Assembly: GCF_009192775.1 (NCBI RefSeq)
Contig: NZ_VTFX01000006.1
Span: forward strand, 186,001 to 250,000
Source of the DNA: Arthrobacter yangruifuii
GTDB taxonomy: Bacteria; Actinomycetota; Actinomycetes; Actinomycetales; Micrococcaceae
DNA: 64,000 nt
Reading direction: 5' to 3'
Part shown: positions 8,526-17,293 of the stretch, piece after piece
How the letters are laid out: each line of letters begins with the position of its first letter
Position numbering within the stretch: position 1 is the first letter of the stretch
The notes under the pieces: generated by a model
Seen by the model: only the letters and a program-made list of their open reading frames with translations
Databases searched by the model: none
Told to the model about the DNA's origin: nothing
Translations under genes and position numbers: made by a program

Positions 8526-9050
8526 ATGACCGGCCACCACCTCAGAAAACTCCAGCTCCTGCGCCACGCCAAGGCGGACTGGCCGCGCGACGTGCCGGAT
8601 CATGAGCGCCCCCTCTCCGGGCGGGGACACAGGGACGCCCCGCTGGCGGGTGAATGGATGCGTGAGCATGGGAGCATCCCGGACTTCATCCTGTGCTCCT
8701 CGGCGCTGCGGGCCCGGCAGACCTGCACCTGGGTCTGCAAGGAACTCGGGGACAAGGCGCCCACCGCAAAGCTCGAGGACGGTCTCTATGCTGCGACACC
8801 CGAGCGGATCCTCAGCCTGATCAACCACGTACCGGACACGGTCACCAGCCTGCTCGTCATTGCACATCTTCCCGGGGTCCAGGACCTGGCCATGCGCCTG
8901 GCGTCCGCGGACTCGGACGAGGACGCCGTCATGGACATGGCCACGCGGTATCCGACGTCGGGCCTCACCGTCATGGAGCACGCGCTGCCGTGGGCCGAAC
9001 TTGACGGCCGCGACGCCCGGGTGACCGACTTCGTGGTGCGCCGGGCCTGA
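8526..9050 (+). CDS. SixA-like histidine phosphatase
   Basis: A 174-residue protein of the histidine phosphatase (phosphoglycerate mutase-like) superfamily. It has the catalytic LLRHAKADW motif with Arg13 and His14 near the N-terminus, the supporting SSALRARQT segment (about residues 58-66), and the second catalytic His114 in LLVIAHLPG. Length and motif order match the short SixA branch, which dephosphorylates histidine-phosphotransfer proteins in some bacteria. The substrate here is unknown. A TAGACT -10 box lies exactly six bases before the ATG, suggesting a leaderless transcript. It converges on the YhgE/Pip gene with only seven bases between the stop codons. Confidence 0.9.
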   Translation: MTGHHLRKLQLLRHAKADWPRDVPDHERPLSGRGHRDAPLAGEWMREHGSIPDFILCSSALRARQTCTWVCKELGDKAPTAKLEDGLYAATPERILSLINHVPDTVTSLLVIAHLPGVQDLAMRLASADSDEDAVMDMATRYPTSGLTVMEHALPWAELDGRDARVTDFVVRRA

Positions 9051-9057
9051 TACCGGC

Positions 9058-11133
9058 CTAGATATCGATCTCCGGCTGCAGTGTCTTCAGGGTCCACAGC
9101 CGGTGCCGGCGTGCCGCCAGCAGGGAGAGCAGGAGCCCGGCAGCGGTGTAGGCCAGTAGTCCGACGGCGACGCCGGCAACCTGCGAAAGCTGGCCGCCGT
9201 GCAGCAGCTGCCGCAGTCCGGTCACCATGTACCCCATCGGCAGGACATCATGGGCCAGGTGCAGCGGTGCAGGGATGGTCTGCCACGGGAAGGTGCCTCC
9301 GGAGGAGACCAGCTGAAGCACCAGCAGCACCAGAACCACGAACTTGCCCACGGAACCCAGTAGCGCGACGATGCCCTGGATCAGGGCCGAGAAGGCCATG
9401 GATGCCATCAGCAGCAGCCCCCACGCCAAGACCGGATGGGCAGGATCCAACCCCAGCCAGAGGTTCACTACGGCATAGAGCAGGGTGGCCTGGACCAGCG
9501 AGACGGTGAGGAACGGCAGCCAGCCGCCCAGAGCAATCTTCCAGGCCGGAGCGTTGGAGGCCAGCGCCCGCAGGCTGATGGGCCGCATTGCCTGAGCGAG
9601 CATAAAGATACCCACCCACATGGCCAGGGTCAGGAAATAAGGGGCAAGGCCCGCGCCGTAACTGCCTGCTTCCGCCTGGTTCACCGTGCTGACGGTCAGG
9701 GGATCGGCAATGACCGTGGAGGCCGTGGTTCGCTCCTTGTCATTCGGGTGCGGGACGCCGCCCGCACCGTCTGTCAGCTTTTGGGACAGCTCGGAGGCCC
9801 CGTCCCGAAGCTGGCCCAGCCCGTCCTGGAGGGTACCGGCGCCTGCGGCGGCGGTTTCAGCGCCGGCTGCCAGTTCCCGGGAGCCGTCCAGTGCCTGCTG
9901 TTCCCCGACCGCCAGATCAGCGGCTCCGGAGGAGAGCTCCGCAGCCCCCGCTGCCAGGTCGGCGGCGCCGCCGGAGAGCCGGCCAGCCCCGTCATTCGCG
10001 GCAGCGATTCCCGAGGTGAGCTGCGGGGAGCTGGCGGCAAGCTGGTCCGCGCCGGATGAAACGGCTGCAGCCCCGTCCGCCAGTGCCTGCAGCTGCTCCA
10101 GTCCCGAGGTGCCCGCGGCGCCCGACGGAGCTGCGGAGAGTTCCTGCTGGAGTGCGCCGGCCTGCTCGGGAGTCAGGACACCCTGCTGGACCAGCCGTGC
10201 CACCGCGTCGGTGACGCCCTGGCGTGCGGCGTCGGCGGAGGCAGTCACGGTGGATTCCAAGGTGGCGGTTCCGGCCGCCACCTGCCGGGCGCCGTCGGCC
10301 AGCTGCTGGGTCTGCTGGGGAAGCAGGGCCGTGGCAGATGACAGCTGACCCAGGCCGGAGGACAACTCCGAAGCTCCGGAGGACAGCTGGTTGGCACCCG
10401 CGGAAAGACCACCGGCTCCGGTGGACAGCTGGTTGGCTCCCGCCACCAGTTGGTCCTGGCCGGTTACCAGCGCGCTTGCTCCGGTGGACAGGGAACCCAG
10501 GCCGGTGGAGAGCTCGGCCGCCCCGGAATCGGCCGAAGCCGCACCGTCAGCCAGCTGGCCCGCACCGTCCGCAGCCTGTTCCAGCTGGCTGTGCACGGTG
10601 CTGAAACCGGTCAGCAGCCGGTTGGCCGTTTCCTCGCCGACGTCGGTGGCCACGCTGTCGTGAACGGAGGCACTGAGCTTGTCCACAATGCTGCTGAGCA
10701 GATAGTTGTTCGCGTCATTGGTGGTGACGTGCAGGTTCGCCTGGCGGGCGGCACCGAAGTCCGACGTCGAAGCCAGGCTGGCGGAAAAGTCTTCCGGGAC
10801 GGTGAGGGCAAATTGATAGGTGCCGTCCTTCACGCCCCGCTCCGCGGCAGCCGTACTGTCCACCGTTTCCCAGTCGAAGGTGGCGTCCTCCCGCAGGCTG
10901 TCCCGGACCGTCTCGCCGACGTCGAGCCGGCCGTCAGCCGTGTCCGCGCCTTCGTCCTCGATGACCAGTGCGGCCTTGACGCCGTCGAGGTTTCCGTAGG
11001 GATCCCAGTTGGCATAGAGATAGACGGCACCGTACAGCAGGGGTACCAGGGACAGGGCGAGGATGGCCAGTTTCGGCAGGGTCCCGGCGGTCATGCGCCG
11101 CAGCTCGCCAAGGGCCAAGCGGAGGGCGGTCAT
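9058..11133 (-). CDS. YhgE/Pip-family membrane protein
   Basis: A 691-residue protein of the YhgE/Pip family, which is related to ABC-2 permeases and to the phage infection protein of Gram-positive bacteria. There is one membrane segment at about residues 20-42, then a large external region. The external part (about 195-460) is a long series of seven-residue Ala/Gly/Ser-rich repeats such as LSTGAGG LSAGANQ LSSGASE, which form a helical stalk. About five membrane segments fill residues 500-680 (for example YFLTLAMWVGIFMLAQAM and FVVLVLLVLQLVSSGGTF). Relatives act in cell-envelope export or as phage and secretion components; the substrate here is unknown. Its ATG overlaps the stop of the ATPase-like gene upstream (ATGA), so the two are translationally coupled. 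Confidence 0.9.
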   Translation of the reverse strand: MTALRLALGELRRMTAGTLPKLAILALSLVPLLYGAVYLYANWDPYGNLDGVKAALVIEDEGADTADGRLDVGETVRDSLREDATFDWETVDSTAAAERGVKDGTYQFALTVPEDFSASLASTSDFGAARQANLHVTTNDANNYLLSSIVDKLSASVHDSVATDVGEETANRLLTGFSTVHSQLEQAADGAGQLADGAASADSGAAELSTGLGSLSTGASALVTGQDQLVAGANQLSTGAGGLSAGANQLSSGASELSSGLGQLSSATALLPQQTQQLADGARQVAAGTATLESTVTASADAARQGVTDAVARLVQQGVLTPEQAGALQQELSAAPSGAAGTSGLEQLQALADGAAAVSSGADQLAASSPQLTSGIAAANDGAGRLSGGAADLAAGAAELSSGAADLAVGEQQALDGSRELAAGAETAAAGAGTLQDGLGQLRDGASELSQKLTDGAGGVPHPNDKERTTASTVIADPLTVSTVNQAEAGSYGAGLAPYFLTLAMWVGIFMLAQAMRPISLRALASNAPAWKIALGGWLPFLTVSLVQATLLYAVVNLWLGLDPAHPVLAWGLLLMASMAFSALIQGIVALLGSVGKFVVLVLLVLQLVSSGGTFPWQTIPAPLHLAHDVLPMGYMVTGLRQLLHGGQLSQVAGVAVGLLAYTAAGLLLSLLAARRHRLWTLKTLQPEIDI

Positions 11134-11945
11134 GCGGAAACCCCGTTTCCGGCGGCGGCGCTGACGGCAGCGTCGGCGGGCTCGTGGGCGGTGGCGGGGG
11201 TATCTGCGGGGGCAGCGGTATCTGCGGTGGCAGGGGTGGTTTCAGCGTCCGCGGGGAGTTCGGGTTCTTCGTTGGTGCCGGGTTCCCCGGCGGGGTTGCC
11301 GCCTGCCGCGAGTACGGCTTCGGCCATGTCAGCGCCCACGTACGCGGCGGGCCCGGTCCAATCGGGCGGGATCTGCGCCACCACCGCCACGGCGGTCACC
11401 GGCCGGGAAGACGCAGACACGCTGTCGGCCAGCACGGGCAGCCAGGAGCCGGCGTCGGCATCGTGGCGGTCAGGGGAATCGAAAACCAGCAGCTCCACCG
11501 CAGAATCTGCCAGCGCCAGACGGGCCAGCAGGTCCAGCCGTACAGCGGAGGAGAGTTCCTCCATCCACTGCGGTGCCAGCTCTGCCAGACCGGCGTCGGA
11601 TAGCCAGCCGGCGGCATTTCTGCCCGGACGGTTCCGGCGCGGGATCAGCGAAAGGTCCTCCGCCACGAGGTCCCGGACACGGAAATGCCGCTCCGGTTCG
11701 TTGACCTGCGGTGAATCGATGAGAGCGGAGTGCCGGCGCAGATGCTTGAGCCGGGCAGTGCGTCGCCACTGGACGGCGCCGGAGGTGGGGCGCATCCGGC
11801 CCGAGAGCACCAGTGCCAGGGCTGTCCGGGTGGACTGGTCCTCACCGGAGACCAGGAGCAGCTGGCCGGTATCGACCATAAGCGAGGTCGAGGAAAGGAG
11901 CGCGCTGTGGCGCCCCTTCACATAAAGGGTTTCCGCACTGAGCAT
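11130..11945 (-). CDS. Degenerate ABC-type ATPase-like protein partnered with YhgE/Pip
   Basis: A 271-residue protein with the outline of an ABC nucleotide-binding domain. It has a beta-strand start (TLYVKGRHSALLSSTSLMV), a segment where Walker A should be (VSGEDQSTRTALALVLSGRMRPTSGAV), a signature-like LSSAVRLDLLARLAL, and a Walker B-like VELLVFDSPD. The Walker A glycines and lysine (GxxGxGKS/T) are absent, and the signature LSGGQ is reduced to LSSAV, so ATP hydrolysis is doubtful. The last 65 residues are a Glu/Ala/Pro/Thr-rich tail without clear structure. The stop codon overlaps the start of the YhgE/Pip gene, so it is probably a dedicated partner. A perfect palindrome in the promoter suggests repression by a TetR-type regulator not present here. 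Confidence 0.75.
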   Translation of the reverse strand: MLSAETLYVKGRHSALLSSTSLMVDTGQLLLVSGEDQSTRTALALVLSGRMRPTSGAVQWRRTARLKHLRRHSALIDSPQVNEPERHFRVRDLVAEDLSLIPRRNRPGRNAAGWLSDAGLAELAPQWMEELSSAVRLDLLARLALADSAVELLVFDSPDRHDADAGSWLPVLADSVSASSRPVTAVAVVAQIPPDWTGPAAYVGADMAEAVLAAGGNPAGEPGTNEEPELPADAETTPATADTAAPADTPATAHEPADAAVSAAAGNGVSA

Positions 11946-12018
11946 GGTCTTCGCCTCGGGTCCTAGGGATTGCTGTGCGCCTGCACGCGTCAGAGGCGCA
12001 TCTGCAAACCTACGGGAA

Positions 12019-12032
12019 ACTGACTAGTCAGT
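12019..12032. promoter_or_regulatory. Palindromic operator in the ABC-like/YhgE operon promoter
   Basis: ACTGACTAGTCAGT is a perfect 14-bp palindrome. Read leftward it lies between a -35-like TTGTAC and a -10-like TAGGTT, so a bound repressor would block the promoter. The form is typical of TetR-family sites. Confidence 0.55.
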
Positions 12033-12084
12033 ACAAATATGTCCTCGGAGACCTTAACCACATGCTTCCCGAGTGCCGCGGAAC

Positions 12085-13524
12085 CTACAGCCCGTATTTC
12101 TCCAGGAGTCGGAGCCACACCTCGCTGATGGTGGGATAGGCGGGCACGGCGTGCCAGAGGCGGTCCAGCGGAACCTCCCCGGCTATGGCGATGGTGGCCG
12201 AATGGAGCAGTTCGGAGACGCCGGGGCCGGCGAACGTGACGCCAACCAGCACCCGCCGATCCTCGTCCACGACCATCTGCGCCCAGCCGCGGTACTCATC
12301 GGCGTACAGCGCAGAACCCGCGACGGCGATGTCCAGGGATGTCTCGGAGGCGTTGATCCCGTCTTCGCGGGCCTGCTCGACGGTCCGGCCGACCATTGCG
12401 GCTTCCGGATCGGTAAACACGACCTGCGGCACAGCGAAACGGTCCGCGGTTGCCGTGAACCGGCTCCAGGCATCCGGTTCCGCGCTGCCGGGTTCCTGCT
12501 TGGCGCGTGCCGCAATGGCATCACCGGCGGCGCGTGCCTCGTATTTGCCCTGGTGGGTGAGCAGGACCTTTCCCGCGGCGTCGCCCACGGCGTACAGCCA
12601 TCCTCCGTCAATGCCTGCGACCCGGCCGGACCCGTCGGTGTCCAGCATCTCCGTTCCCAGGCCCACGGTTTCCAGTCCCAGCCCGGCCAGTGCGGGGCGG
12701 CGCCCCGTGGCCACCAGCAGCCGATCCCCGGTCACGGTTCCGCCGTCTTCGAGGGTGACTTCCACGCCGCCGTCGTCGGTCCTGCGAACGGAGGCGGGGG
12801 ACGCCGAGGCGCGCACCTCAACGCCGTCTGCCCCGAGTCCTTCCGCTACCAGCATGCGGGCCGGTTCCGGGAAGCTCCCCAGAATACCGTGCCGGGCCAG
12901 CAGCACCACCTTTGCGCCCAGCCGGGCGTAGGCCTGTGCCAGTTCGACGCCGGCCACCCCGCCGCCGATAACCACCAGGCGGGCGGGGATCTCCGCCGCC
13001 GAAGTTGCCTCGCGGGTGCCCCAGAAATCGACGGTGTCCAGACCCTCAATAGGAGGAACGGCCGGGGCGGACCCGGTGGCGAGGACGACGGCGTGCCGTG
13101 CGGAAATGCGCAGTGTCCGGCCGTCAGTGGCTGCAACTTCCACCTCGCGTTCTCCGGCGAGCCGTGCCCGGCCCCGGATCAGGTCGATGCCGGCGCCGGC
13201 CACCCACTCGGCCTGCCCCGCATCATCCCAGTTGGAGGTGAAGGAGTTCCGGCGTTCCAGGACGGCGGCGGCATCCAGTGTCCCGGTCACGGCCTCGCGG
13301 GATCCGGCCAGCGAGCGGGCTTCCCGGAGGGCGGTGCCGGGCCGCAGCAGCGCCTTGGACGGCATGCACGCCCAGTAGGAGCATTCCCCGCCAACCAGGT
13401 CCGCTTCCACCAGGACGGCGGACAGTCCGCCGCGCACAATGCGGTCCGCGGCATTTTCACCCACGGCGCCGGCTCCAATAACAACAACGTCAGTCTGCAC
13501 GGTCTCGGGCATAGTCTCGGTCAT
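12085..13524 (-). CDS. NAD(P)/FAD-dependent disulfide oxidoreductase (mercuric reductase/lipoamide dehydrogenase-like)
   Basis: A 479-residue class I pyridine nucleotide-disulfide oxidoreductase. The FAD-binding motif VVVIGAGAVGENAA is at about residues 13-26. The redox-active pair is in GGECSYWACMPSKALL (Cys48 and Cys53). The NAD(P)-binding motif LVVIGGGVAGVELAQAYARLG is near residue 180, the second FAD motif (GWLYAVGDAAG) is near residue 310, and the C-terminal dimerisation domain (VPQVVFTDPEAAMVG) follows. The C-terminal end lacks the usual catalytic His-Pro-Thr block in clean form (it reads LWHAVPAYPTISEVW), so the natural substrate is uncertain. The ATG at 13524 is chosen because residues before it look like translated non-coding DNA. 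It sits between the YhgE operon and the GAF-ANTAR gene on the same strand. Confidence 0.88.
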   Translation of the reverse strand: MTETMPETVQTDVVVIGAGAVGENAADRIVRGGLSAVLVEADLVGGECSYWACMPSKALLRPGTALREARSLAGSREAVTGTLDAAAVLERRNSFTSNWDDAGQAEWVAGAGIDLIRGRARLAGEREVEVAATDGRTLRISARHAVVLATGSAPAVPPIEGLDTVDFWGTREATSAAEIPARLVVIGGGVAGVELAQAYARLGAKVVLLARHGILGSFPEPARMLVAEGLGADGVEVRASASPASVRRTDDGGVEVTLEDGGTVTGDRLLVATGRRPALAGLGLETVGLGTEMLDTDGSGRVAGIDGGWLYAVGDAAGKVLLTHQGKYEARAAGDAIAARAKQEPGSAEPDAWSRFTATADRFAVPQVVFTDPEAAMVGRTVEQAREDGINASETSLDIAVAGSALYADEYRGWAQMVVDEDRRVLVGVTFAGPGVSELLHSATIAIAGEVPLDRLWHAVPAYPTISEVWLRLLEKYGL

Positions 13525-13574
13525 GGGCCCGAGCCTTGCACTACCCCCGCTGCGGGGCAACCGCTCCGCCCGGC

Positions 13575-14306
13575 TTACCCGTCGAAATGCGTTTCCGCGG
13601 GACGCCCGTTCACCGACGCCACAACCGATTCGGCAACCTCGCGCAGTTTCACGTTCCGGTGGCTGGACGCCGCCCGCAGCACCTCGAAAGCCTGCTGCTG
13701 GGAGCACCGGCTCTCGCCCATGATGATGCCGATGGCAATGTCTATGGTGGTGCGGGAGCGCATGGCTGCGATCAGGTCCTCTGCCCTCGAGGCTGTGTCT
13801 GTAATGCGGATGGCCAGCCGCACAGCCGCCGCGGAATGCCGGGCAAAACTCTCAGCCGCCTGCACCGTTGCTTCGGGGAAGGCGTCTTCGCGGTCTGCGT
13901 ACAGGTTCAAGGCGCTGAGGTAGTCGCCGGACAGGGCAATGGGTACGGCAAGGAGGGAGCGGAGGCCGTGACGGGAAACCTCGCTAGTGTAGTCGGGCCA
14001 GCGCTGTTCCGCGGCCAGGTCCTCCACAAGGACCGTCTTACCGCTGTGTGCTGCGGTAAGGCAGGGGCCGTCGCCATAGGAGTACTGGATTTCATCCATG
14101 AGCGTGGCCTCATCGCTGCTGCTGGCTACGACACGGGGCCGGGATTTATACAGGAGCGTTACGGCGCAGGAGACGGGACTGTCGGGCCCGGAGAGTTCCC
14201 GGGCGGCCAGGACCGCTGACCTGTTGAGGAAATCCTGGACGTCCGGGCTCTCCAACACGAGATCTATGAGTACCGACGGTAACTCCGTGGAATTCGGACT
14301 GGTCAT
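13575..14306 (-). CDS. GAF and ANTAR domain protein
   Basis: A 243-residue protein with an N-terminal GAF sensor domain (about residues 15-165, including DEIQYSYGDGPCLTAAHSGK and LRSLLAVPIAL) and a C-terminal ANTAR domain (about 172-232, including LIAAMRSRTTIDIAIGIIMG and QAFEVLRAASS). ANTAR domains bind paired RNA hairpins and promote antitermination. GAF-ANTAR proteins are abundant in actinobacteria, where most RNA targets are unknown. The ribosome site AAGGGA is six bases before the ATG. No dual-hairpin ANTAR target was recognised beside the gene. Confidence 0.92.
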   Translation of the reverse strand: MTSPNSTELPSVLIDLVLESPDVQDFLNRSAVLAARELSGPDSPVSCAVTLLYKSRPRVVASSSDEATLMDEIQYSYGDGPCLTAAHSGKTVLVEDLAAEQRWPDYTSEVSRHGLRSLLAVPIALSGDYLSALNLYADREDAFPEATVQAAESFARHSAAAVRLAIRITDTASRAEDLIAAMRSRTTIDIAIGIIMGESRCSQQQAFEVLRAASSHRNVKLREVAESVVASVNGRPAETHFDG

Positions 14307-14418
14307 GCCGCGTCCCTTATGGTCCGGCCGCTGAGGGAAAGGACTTCCGGCGCAGAGTGCCGGCCCGGTTGCTTACCGACCACACTACGCAGAGCTGGAG
14401 TGGGTATCCAGAGACAAC

Positions 14419-14457
14419 AAAAAACCCGGTCCGATCAGTTACCTGATCGGACCGGGT
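14419..14457 (-). terminator. Rho-independent terminator after tRNA-Arg
   Basis: Perfect 15-base stem ACCCGGTCCGATCAG with its complement and a TTAC loop, followed leftward by six T's. It lies five bases behind the tRNA gene. Confidence 0.9.
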
Positions 14458-14462
14458 CCGAG

Positions 14463-14538
14463 TGGTGCGCGCGAAGGGATTCGAACCCCCAACCTTCTGA
14501 TCCGTAGTCAGATGCTCTATCCGTTGAGCTACGCACGC
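14463..14538 (-). tRNA. tRNA-Arg (anticodon ACG)
   Basis: Seventy-six bases on the minus strand, with acceptor GCGTGCG/CGCGCGC (one G-U pair), anticodon stem TCTGA/TCAGA around loop CTACGGA (anticodon ACG), T-arm GGTTCGAATCC, and an encoded CCA. The A of the anticodon is the expected target of TadA. Confidence 0.96.
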
Positions 14539-14684
14539 ATAAGAACTATTCTATCAAACTTCAGCGAACCGATTTTCACCCGTTCAGCCGGAGCGTTTCA
14601 AGTTGTTCCGTGGCTGTTTGGCCGTAGATAACTATAGCGGGCTTTTGCGGGCAGCGCCAATCGGGGATGCTGGCCTCCAAAAAC

Positions 14685-14696
14685 TAGACCGGTCTA
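14685..14696. promoter_or_regulatory. 12-bp palindromic operator before pckG
   Basis: TAGACCGGTCTA is a perfect palindrome that directly abuts the CRP-type site. It resembles TetR-type operators; the regulator is unknown. Confidence 0.5.
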
Positions 14697-14712
14697 TGTG
14701 ACCTTCATCACA
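14697..14712. promoter_or_regulatory. CRP/GlxR-type binding site before pckG
   Basis: TGTGACCTTCATCACA matches TGTGA-N6-TCACA exactly, 147 bases before the pckG start. Control of a gluconeogenic gene by a cAMP-type regulator is biologically sensible. Confidence 0.65.
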
Positions 14713-14858
14713 TCAGTGCGGGAATGAGGCCCGATATCTCTTGGATTTGTGGGGCCGATCACCTTCCGGCGGAATAAGGTGCGATCTTTTCCGGCAAAGC
14801 GGCACGAAAGGCACAACTAGCATCAAAACACACCACTGACCCAACGAAGGGAAGAGTC

Positions 14859-16745
14859 ATGGGCGATGACGCGCGTCAGCTTGTTCTTGATGAGAACGGC
14901 GAAAATGCTGCGAACCAGCCGCTGGACAGCACTACCGGGGGAGCTGCTGCCCCCACCACCCACCGGGCCCTCCTTGAGTGGGTGGCGGAAGTCGCCGAGC
15001 TGACGCAGCCTGACCGCGTGTACTGGGTCAACGGTTCCGAAGAGGAAAACCGGTTCCTCACGGATGAACTGGTGGAAGCCGGCACCCTGGTGCGGCTGAA
15101 CCCCGAGACCTTCCCGAACTCGTTTGCCGCCTTCTCGGACCCCAAGGACGTGGCCCGGGTCGAAGAGCAGACATTCATTTGCTCGGAAAAGCGGGAAGAC
15201 GCGGGGTTCACCAATAACTGGATGGCCCCGGCTGAGATGCGCACTAAGCTCAACGGACTCTTCTCCGGCTCCATGCGCGGCCGCACCATGTACATCGTGC
15301 CGTTCGTCATGGGCCACCTCGATGCTGAGGACCCGAAGTTCGGCGTCGAAATCACGGACAGCGCCTATGTGGTGGCCTCCATGCGGATCATGGCCAACAT
15401 CGGCACCGACGTGCTGCGCAAAATGGAGGAACTGGACGCCTTCTTCGTTCCGGCGCTGCACTCCGTCGGCGCACCGCTGGCCGAGGGCCAGCAGGACGTC
15501 CCCTGGCCCTGCAGCGACGATAAGTGGATTGTGCACTTTCCCGAAGACCGCTCCATCTGGTCCTACGGGTCCGGCTACGGCGGCAACGCCCTGCTGGGCA
15601 AGAAGTGCTACGCCCTGCGCATCGCCTCCATCATGGCCCGGGACGAGGGCTGGCTGGCCGAGCACATGCTCATCCTGAAGCTCACCAGCCCGGAGAAAAA
15701 GGATTACTTCGTGGCGGCGGCCTTCCCCTCCGCCTGCGGCAAGACCAACCTCGCCCTGCTGGATCCGACCATCGAGGGCTGGAACGTCGAGACCCTCGGC
15801 GACGACATCACCTGGATGCGGTTCGGCCACGAAGGCGAGCTGCGCGCGGTCAACCCGGAGGCCGGCCTCTTCGGCGTCGCCCCCGGCACCGGCTGGAGCA
15901 CCAACCCCAATGCGATGCGCGCCATCGCCAAGGGCAACTCCATCTTCACCAACGTGGCACTCACCGACGACGGCGGTGTGTGGTGGGAAGGCATGACGGA
16001 CGACGCCCCGGCACACCTGACCGACTGGCTGGGCAATGACTGGACGCCGGAAGCAGGCCATCCCGCAGCGCATCCGAACTCGCGCTTCTGCACGCCGATC
16101 GACCAGATCGACATGCTGGCCGAGGAATACCACTCCCCGAACGGCGTACCGGTCTCGGCGATCCTCTTCGGCGGCCGCCGCAAAACCACCGTTCCCCTGG
16201 TGACGCAGTCCCGTGACTGGGCCAGCGGCATCTTCATGGGTTCCACCCTGTCCTCGGAAACCACCGCCGCCGCAGCGGGCCAGGTGGGTGTGGTCCGCCG
16301 GGATCCCATGGCCATGCTGCCGTTCATGGGTTACGACGCCGGTGACTACCTGCGGCACTGGATCGAGCTCAGCGGCAAGGCCAACCAGGAGAAGCTGCCC
16401 AGCATCTTCCTGGTGAACTGGTTCCGCCGCACCGCCGACGGCGGTTTCGCCTGGCCCGGGTTCGGAGACAACTCCCGGGTGCTGAAGTGGGTTATCGAAC
16501 GCCTTGAGGGCACGGCCGATGCCGTGGAAACCCCTATCGGCTTCGTCCCGACCGGTGACTCCCTCGACCTGACCGGCCTGGACATGACTCCGGAGGACGT
16601 GGAGCAGGCTGTCCGTGTGGATCCGCAGGAATGGGCCACCGAGCTGGACGCCATTGATGAGTGGTACAGCCGCTTCGGCCCCACCCTGCCGCAGGAGCTC
16701 CAGGATCGGCTGGCAGAACTGAAGGACCGGTTCTCCGCCGCCTAG
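14859..16745 (+). CDS. pckG: Phosphoenolpyruvate carboxykinase (GTP)
   Basis: This cytoplasmic enzyme converts oxaloacetate and GTP to phosphoenolpyruvate, GDP and CO2, the first committed step of gluconeogenesis from TCA intermediates. The 628-residue length is that of GTP-type enzymes. Clear signatures are [11 protein letters not shown] (kinase-1a P-loop, residues 289-299), the substrate-binding [15 protein letters not shown] (about 236-250), [10 protein letters not shown] (about 430-440) and NWFRR near residue 520. The ribosome site AAGGGAAGAG precedes the ATG. The gene is a single unit with a CRP-type site and a palindrome upstream and a bidirectional terminator downstream. Confidence 0.97.
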   Translation: MGDDARQLVLDENGENAANQPLDSTTGGAAAPTTHRALLEWVAEVAELTQPDRVYWVNGSEEENRFLTDELVEAGTLVRLNPETFPNSFAAFSDPKDVARVEEQTFICSEKREDAGFTNNWMAPAEMRTKLNGLFSGSMRGRTMYIVPFVMGHLDAEDPKFGVEITDSAYVVASMRIMANIGTDVLRKMEELDAFFVPALHSVGAPLAEGQQDVPWPCSDDKWIVHFPEDRSIWSYGSGYGGNALLGKKCYALRIASIMARDEGWLAEHMLILKLTSPEKKDYFVAAAFPSACGKTNLALLDPTIEGWNVETLGDDITWMRFGHEGELRAVNPEAGLFGVAPGTGWSTNPNAMRAIAKGNSIFTNVALTDDGGVWWEGMTDDAPAHLTDWLGNDWTPEAGHPAAHPNSRFCTPIDQIDMLAEEYHSPNGVPVSAILFGGRRKTTVPLVTQSRDWASGIFMGSTLSSETTAAAAGQVGVVRRDPMAMLPFMGYDAGDYLRHWIELSGKANQEKLPSIFLVNWFRRTADGGFAWPGFGDNSRVLKWVIERLEGTADAVETPIGFVPTGDSLDLTGLDMTPEDVEQAVRVDPQEWATELDAIDEWYSRFGPTLPQELQDRLAELKDRFSAA

Positions 16746-16781
16746 CCGCGCCGCGCACACCAAAACACTCCGAGCACGCAA

Positions 16782-16820
16782 AAAGGGAGCCCCGCCAAAA
16801 AAACCGGCAGGGCTCCCTTT
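16782..16820. terminator. Bidirectional terminator between pckG and the convergent operon
   Basis: Perfect 11-base stem AAAGGGAGCCC with its complement GGGCTCCCTTT around a 17-base A-rich loop, with A and T runs on the outer sides. It serves both converging genes. Confidence 0.8.
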
Positions 16821-16838
16821 GGGTCGTTCCGGAAGCTG

Positions 16839-17291
16839 TTACTCAGCGTCGGCCCAGACGATGGGCTCGCCGCCCTCCCAGATGGGTTCGTTGAACGTCC
16901 ACTCGCCGTCCTGCTCCGAGTAGGTCTGGATGGCGGAGATGCAAACACCGGTGGAGTGCTCGGTGACGATGTGGATGGCGTCGGTGTTTTCCTCCGGCAG
17001 GTGGATATCGGAGAACACGGCCACCGCGCGGTTCTCGCCCTTCTGCTCGGTCAGAACCGTGTACAGGTCCTCGATCATCGAATCCGCATCCAGGTCCTCA
17101 TCGCTGTCTTCGGGAGCGACGGCGATCATCCGCAGCTCGCCGTCGTTCTGCACGACGAGGGCGGCGGGCAGGAAGGCACCCTGCGCTTCAAGCTGCTCCT
17201 GGGTGACGCCCAGCGCGGTGCCGAGCAGTGAGTTCAGATCATCCTGCACCTCGGCGGAGGGTTCCGATCCGTTCAGTTCTACATCAGCCAT
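16839..17291 (-). CDS. Small acidic conserved hypothetical protein
   Basis: A 150-residue, strongly acidic protein of unknown function; I recognise no named family. It has a helical N-terminal third (EVQDDLNSLLGTALGVTQEQLEAQ), a sheet-like core (LVVQNDGELRMIAVAPEDSDEDLD, VAVFSDIHLPEE, AIHIVTEHSTGVCISAIQTY), and a Trp-containing end (GEWTFNEPIWEGGEPIVWADAE). It starts two bases after the stop of the phosphomannomutase gene, and its AAGGAA ribosome site lies inside that gene's end, so the two are co-translated. A role connected with that enzyme is possible but unproven. Confidence 0.75.
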   Translation of the reverse strand: MADVELNGSEPSAEVQDDLNSLLGTALGVTQEQLEAQGAFLPAALVVQNDGELRMIAVAPEDSDEDLDADSMIEDLYTVLTEQKGENRAVAVFSDIHLPEENTDAIHIVTEHSTGVCISAIQTYSEQDGEWTFNEPIWEGGEPIVWADAE

Positions 17292-17293
17292 TG

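Larger units (their letters stand above)
14539..14858. promoter_or_regulatory. Regulatory region of pckG
   Basis: The 320 bases between the tRNA and pckG hold no gene. They contain the palindrome TAGACCGGTCTA at 14685-14696 joined directly to a perfect CRP-type site at 14697-14712, then a leader of about 145 bases that includes an imperfect hairpin (GATCACCTT ... AAGGTGCGATC, about 14757-14788). Confidence 0.55.

Noticed and set aside
12073-13923. A 616-codon open frame on the plus strand opposite the disulfide oxidoreductase
   Set aside because: Crosses two real minus-strand genes and shows no domain.
14823-16781. A 652-codon open frame on the minus strand opposite pckG
   Set aside because: Antisense mirror of a highly conserved enzyme gene, with no domain of its own.
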